This document shows, one piece after another, positions 58,691 through 64,000 of a DNA stretch of 64,000 bases. The notes beneath the pieces were generated by a model. That model was not told the DNA's origin. It did no database searches and saw nothing but the letters and a program-made list of their open reading frames with translations. Each line of letters begins with the position of its first letter. Position 1 is the first letter of the stretch. Source of the DNA: Colletotrichum lupini (Eukaryota > Ascomycota > Sordariomycetes > Glomerellales > Glomerellaceae). A program made the position numbers and the translations under genes. The stretch is from contig NC_064678.1 of NCBI RefSeq assembly GCF_023278565.1, positions 2,914,001 through 2,978,000 on the forward strand, in the 5' to 3' direction.

Positions 58691-61120
58691 TGTCCTGCAA
58701 TGCAACCGGCGAGCGGGTGGATTTTGGTGTTGGTTGGGTGGGTATAAGGGAGGCTCTCGTGGCCGGAAGGCAGGCAGGTAGGAGGTACAGTATCAAGCAA
58801 GCACGGCTTGAACAGGACAGGGCCAGAAGGAATCAAGTAGGAGAAGAAGGGGAAGGTGGAAGAGGGGATGAGGCGGTTTTGATCCGGAAGGCCCTTGTTA
58901 TTAAGACGATCTGGATCTGCAGAAGGGAGGGGCGAAAGGAGAGTGACGGTCGGCAAGGGCAGGTAAATGTAATTGGGAGCAGACACAGAACAGACAGGGC
59001 CTGTGAGAAAGGATGTTTCCCGAGGAGGATGTACCGCCGCTGGCTCAGGCTGGCTGGGAAGCGTGGGTGTTGCTGGGTGCTGCTGGATGCGGCTGGGCGT
59101 GTGTCTTGTCTCGTCTCGTCAACGAGCCCGTGACCTTGACCTTGACCTTGTTGATGGGACCTGGGCTTAAGCAGGATCTTTGGGGGGGAAGGGGATCCAA
59201 GACCTGGGATACCTCCGCGACGTAGCAAAGGCGTGGGCCTTTGAGAAGAGGGAATGTGGAGAATGGGTACAGGAACAACAGAGGGAAAGAAAGAGATTGG
59301 TAACCGTGAAAGAATGAGAGTAAACAGGTCAAAACGGAAAAGAAAAGGGTCCGGCTGGGCTGAGGTGAGAACGACACGTTGGAAAGCTCAGCGCATAAAC
59401 GATTCGAGGTTCCCGGTCTGGCAATAAGAGGAGCAGGACGGGTTGGTATCCGTAGGATGTGCCAATGTGGGGTTGATGCCAGGCGGCTGTGACCTCAGAA
59501 GTTAAGAAAGAGGTGACTTTCGAGGCGAGCAGAGTTGGGAGAGAGCGTCAGTGGTGTGGGTAGATGGGGGCCTGTTTCAGGGTTGTGCAAGAGTGGGAAA
59601 AGGTTCAAGTGTGGCAGCTATGACGGGTTTGGGAAGGGATGCACCATGGGAAAAGACCAGGCAGGTGCAGAGTGCAGTGTGCAGAGTACAAAGGTATCCG
59701 TAAATAGGTAGAGAAGGTGCATTCAAAAGCCTCGTGTTATCTCTGTTCCTGTTCAGTCTTCCATGTGTTTCTTGGTGTCCGTAACGGAAGGTTACGTTTA
59801 TCTTGTGTTTGTGTGTTTGGTGTTTTCGCCTCGGACGGCAAGAGAGACAAAAGAAAGGGTGGAAGGTGGGATACACCCAAGAAACTCTTTCCTTTCTTGA
59901 TGTTGAGTTTAGAGGGCCCTTGGGACCATCGAGGAAGGGACGAGGGAATGGGAAGGAAGGCACCTGCCCACTTCCAGTCTGTTCGTTCCTGTCTTGTCTT
60001 GTCTGACACGGGAAAGGCAAGAATGACGGGACTAATAAACTGTAATTTTGGATTGATGGATGGGAAGGGAAGGCAACACCAAGTCACAAGTCAACACCAC
60101 CACCGCGGGCAAGAGAGGGAAAAAAGTCAGAGGCTCGTGGGTTCGAACCAAACGAAGGATGTGGAAAGGACCCAGCCGAGGCGCAGATGTCAAGCAAGTC
60201 AGGAGCGCCGCTGACTGTGCACCAACAACCTCAGGCTTTTTCTGCTTCTCTGATGATCGGATTTCCTCTCGACGCGGTGCGTGGTGTGTGTGAGTGTGGT
60301 AGGTGACCAGACTCGAATGATGAGCACGGTCGCCGAACGGTCCAATGAGCTACATGCAAAAGAAGGGATGAAACGATGGAAGTAAGCCGCTCGCGACAAC
60401 GTACGAAGAATGACCGAGGCGAAGTTGGCTGATAGAGAGAACAGAGTACCGAGTATGAGTACCGAGTATGTGTGTCTAAACTAAGGTACCCAACGGTGAG
60501 ACGGAGAGTAAAATTGAGAAGGGGGTGGGAGGGAATTCGGGAAGAAACAAAATAGCCTCTATTCCAATCCAATTCAGATTGTTAATTCGACGAGGCTAGA
60601 AACGGCAGGTACAACGTTCTTCTTTGCAACGGGTACCTAGGTTTGGGAGCACTTGGTAGCGTTGCCTTCCCGTATGCCAGTCTGCAGATAGATAGATGGC
60701 TTGGAAACTTGCAAGTAAAGTTATCGCTTCCAAGAAACATTGGGTCCAGTCGCGGAGACTGGGGCAACTTGGGGCGGGAGATGGAAACGGGGCCGCGTGG
60801 TTTCACACTTATATGAAATATCGAAGCACGTCCAAAGAAAGTGGGATAGACTCCAAGAGATGGGCGGGCGGCCGGTAGACCAAAATAAGCAAGGACTGCT
60901 CACAAGAATAAAGGGGAAACAAAACGATAAACGATGAGCCTACGAGCCCCGGGAACATCATTTGAATGAAGCGAGACGAAGCAAGACAATGCTGGGAATG
61001 CAGCATCGGCAGATCTAATCTGTTTGTTGACTTTGCAATGCGCACTTACCGTAGAAACTCGAGCACTTCAAACTTGCGTTAGCCCGTGCTAACCCTGCTA
61101 GCTTCCCATACCAAACCTTT
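58691..61120. promoter_or_regulatory. 2.4 kb region upstream of the acyltransferase gene up to the second AT island
   Basis: The plus strand is G- and A-rich through 58.7-60.5 kb, so the sense strand of the acyltransferase gene is CT-rich, as for other promoters in this window. Open frames of up to 208 codons overlap one another in opposite phases and lack family resemblance. No gene is supported. Confidence 0.5.
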
Positions 61121-64000
61121 TCGGGCAGTTAATTATATTCGATTATATAATCGATTATACCGTATATAGAAGGTAGTAAGTAATTATTTTCTATTTTTTA
61201 CTCTTACTTAACTACCCACTTCGTCCTACTTCTACTTACCTCTAGCTCTTACTTAGGCTAATAGCTTAGCGATTAACTTAGCTACTTACTACGGCTTACT
61301 ATTACTTATACTTCTATTAATTATATTACTAATTTAATTACTAATTATACTATTAATTATACCTCTAATTATACCTTTATTACGGGCCTTATTAAATACT
61401 TATAATACCCTTATAACGGGCCCTTATTAAAAAAAGTACGAATATAATAAAAGAGCTAATTATATTTTTAATAACTAAGCGCTACGGGCCTACTCCTACT
61501 CCTATTAAAAACCGAAAATATATATTATAAAGTTACTTAGTTAAATAGCGCCCTTATTACTATACTTACTAAACTAAAATTAACCTCTTTATATTTTTTA
61601 AGTATTATTATATTAAAAAGACTAACGAGGAGGTAGTCTACTTATTATAGCTATATTAAGATAAGACTAAGTTATTAAGAATATATAAACGTCCTATATA
61701 CTAAGAAGCCGTAGATTAGTTTAAGTCCCTCGAGGTACGGTTATTACTTAGTATTAAAACTACGAGTTAATTATTAATTAGTCCTCTAATTATGCCTACT
61801 ACTTATAGTAATTAAAGCTTAAAATAGCGCTCTATAGCGTTTTTTATTAATAATAAAATAAAAGAAAGCTCGTTAGTATTAATTAGTTTAAAAAAAACGC
61901 TAAGCGGATTTTTATTAAGTAGAATCTGAATAATAAATATATAAGAGATTAGGCTATAAGTACTTAACTAGCAAGGCTATAATATAAGTATAGGTATATT
62001 ATAAGACTAAAGCTTATAGAGTCCTTTATAAGGGCTCTGCTTTTTAAAAAGTTCTTTTATAAAAAGATCCGTATACCGGTTGCTAAGTTATTAGCGTCTT
62101 ATTACTAACCGTATCCTAAATTTATTATAATTACTCCCCCTTTACGTAACTTTAGTCCCTAAAGTTATTATATAATATCTTTTTTTAACGCTAATAATAA
62201 AGCTATTAACGTCGTTATTCGTAATAGATTCCGTAAGGCGTTAATAATATCCTTTTTTACCTAAAAATAAAGCATTACTCCTATCTCTTTATTTAACGGA
62301 TGCTTTGTTATTATTATTTAGTAATAGCGCGCCGACTAGTTATTAAGTTAGTAGTATATATTCGTAATAAAGTATTCTAACTATTATAATATATAAGAGC
62401 CCGCTTAACCTCGCGGTTATTATTATTACTAGGCTATTAATTATAGTAAAAGATTTTTCGTCCGTTACTAGTTACGTATTTACTTTTTCTTCTTTCTTTC
62501 TATTTAGCGACCGTTTTGCGAATTCTTTTTTATATAATTATATTTTTCTTTTTATAATATTCTAATTCCGTATCGTTTCTTAATTACGACTCTCTTATTA
62601 TACTATTACTAAGTATTTACCGAAATGTTTACTATTTTGCGTATTTAGGATATACTTAATATAGAGTATAATTTTAAAAAGGGCTTTTGCGGTTTTTATA
62701 GCGGTGCTCTTTATATACGCTACTTAGCTAGTTTATATTACGATATTAACGAGCTTATTTATATTACTAGCGCTCACGTCGCTAAGTATATTATTTATTA
62801 AATTAATAAGAAGAAGTGTTCTACTATAAGTTATCGAGTCCTTACTAATCCGTTATTAAAATATTAGCTAACGATGTTTCTTAGGTTCCCGAGGAGCTAT
62901 ATAGCGCTACTTAGTTTACTTAGAATACCCTTATAAAGTTTTATAATACCGAGGAGTAGGGTAGCCTTAACTTTTGTAAGCGCGGCCGCGTTTTTTATAC
63001 TTTTAGTTATATTACTAGTGCGTAAGAGAAAGTAGCTACTTATATCGCTAACCCGTTAGTAGGTAATAAGGCAAAAAAAGTCTATTTTAAATAAGCTACT
63101 CTTTAGGAGCTTATTACTAACCGCGAGTATTTAAACTTATTAATTTTAATTATAATAAGTCGTTAGTAATCGTTTAGCGAATTTTTTTTTTACTAACTTA
63201 GATTTCTTTTCTTAGGCTAGTATTTTTAATATTAATAATAAGACTAAGATTGTCTCTTACTTTAGTTACCTTTAGTTAGCTTATTTTTATAATAATAGCC
63301 GTGCGACCGCTTTACGAAATAACTTTAACACTCTAGCTTAGTATTATAAGGAGACTCCTAAGGGCGTTACTATTATATATATTTAAGAGTTTCTTATTTT
63401 CTTTACCTTTTACAAACGCGTTACTAAGTTCTTAGTAAATAAGGTACCTATTTATATTATTACTATATATAGCGCTACCCCTATTTCCCGCGGTCCCGAG
63501 ACTTAGACTTTTATTAAAAAGCGTACTTTTATTATTAACTATGTTCTTAATAATAATAACGAGCGGGACGACTTTAGGTTTAAGTTTAATAAGTCTTAGT
63601 GCGAGAATACTAAATCTAAGGAGCTCGGTAATAACTTAGAGAATTTTTTTTTTTAGCGTTATAATAAGCGCTACTATTTTAATATTAATAACTTACTAAC
63701 CCCTACTTATAACGCTCTTTTTAGTATAAACGAGGGTACCCTAGTCCTTAGTTATATTATTTTAGATCTCGATAAGGTTAGTATTACGCTCCTCTCGCTC
63801 TAAATAAAAGCTCTATAACGGCTCGACGAGGCTATTACTTATATTAAGGTTAAAGCCGTAAGTCGTAATAAGTAGTTCGACGTTATTAAGTTCTTTGCGA
63901 ATATTAATATTACTAAGGTCCCTTAGCTCGACTAAGATTATGAGAGCGTTACTTCGGATAACGTCCCCCGTCCCCGACCCGTTACTAATAATAATAGCGT
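61121..64000. mobile_element. Second AT-rich RIP-degraded repeat island, running off the window
   Basis: Composition changes sharply near 61.12 kb. CpA and TpG again nearly vanish and stops fill all six frames. Some stretches, for example 62.6-64.0 kb, are more mixed in base and contain longer codon-like runs between stops, suggesting a former coding body of a transposable element, but I cannot name the element. No ends or target duplication can be seen because the island continues past the right edge. Confidence 0.82.
61139..61154. repeat. 16-base perfect palindrome at the edge of the second AT island
   Basis: TCGATTATATAATCGA reads the same on both strands and lies within 20 bases of the composition boundary. 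It could mark an element end or be a chance product. Confidence 0.7.

Noticed and set aside
60120..60175. tRNA-like B-box (gggttcgaacc)
   Set aside because: No A-box at the right distance upstream and no cloverleaf stem could be formed; the similar site near 42259 also fails.

Overview
The window looks like nuclear DNA from a filamentous ascomycete (Pezizomycotina, most likely Sordariomycetes). Genes carry zero to four short introns with GT..AG ends and GC-ending codons. The families are typical of fungi (Trm44, Pom1/DYRK, PEX28-32, SIN Cdc14, fungal F-box/TPR proteins). Two long A+T-rich blocks full of stops and nearly free of CpA/TpG carry the mark of repeat-induced point mutation (RIP). 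Species cannot be named from the sequence alone.

Layout. 0.6-1.8 kb: nitronate monooxygenase (+). 2.1-3.7 kb: tRNA uridine-2'-O-methyltransferase Trm44 (-). 4.2-6.8 kb: ADIP/Msd1-like coiled-coil protein (+), divergent from Trm44. 7.6-10.2 kb: five-exon TPR/F-box/LRR protein (-). 10.2-28.4 kb: an 18 kb stretch of ordinary base composition in which I can support only one gene, a 79-codon Cys/His-rich small protein at 18446-18685 (-). 28.4-32.5 kb: a DYRK kinase resembling Pom1 (-). 34.25-39.29 kb: RIP-degraded repeat island holding a 0.49 kb segment that escaped mutation and looks like an LTR. 39.3-44.2 kb: gene-poor flank. 44.2-45.8 kb: PEX28-32 family peroxisome protein (+). 46.4-47.8 kb: GGPP synthase (-). 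50.5-51.5 kb: SIN component Cdc14 (+). 52.0-53.7 kb: secreted-type Cys-rich single-pass membrane protein (-). 55.7-56.5 kb: Bud32 (+). 57.1-58.7 kb: acyltransferase-3 membrane protein (-). 61.12-64.0 kb: second RIP island running off the end.

The genes are mostly housekeeping and do not form one pathway or a biosynthetic cluster. Three are linked by theme: the ADIP/Msd1-like protein (microtubule anchoring), Pom1-like kinase (polarity and division-site control) and Cdc14 of the septation network all bear on cell shape and cytokinesis, though their proximity may be chance. Trm44 and Bud32 both serve tRNA modification.

Coordinates of spliced genes were worked out by hand from splice signals, reading phase and family resemblance. 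No alignment or expression data were available. Least certain are the start of the Pom1-like gene, the start of Trm44, and one acceptor in the F-box gene.
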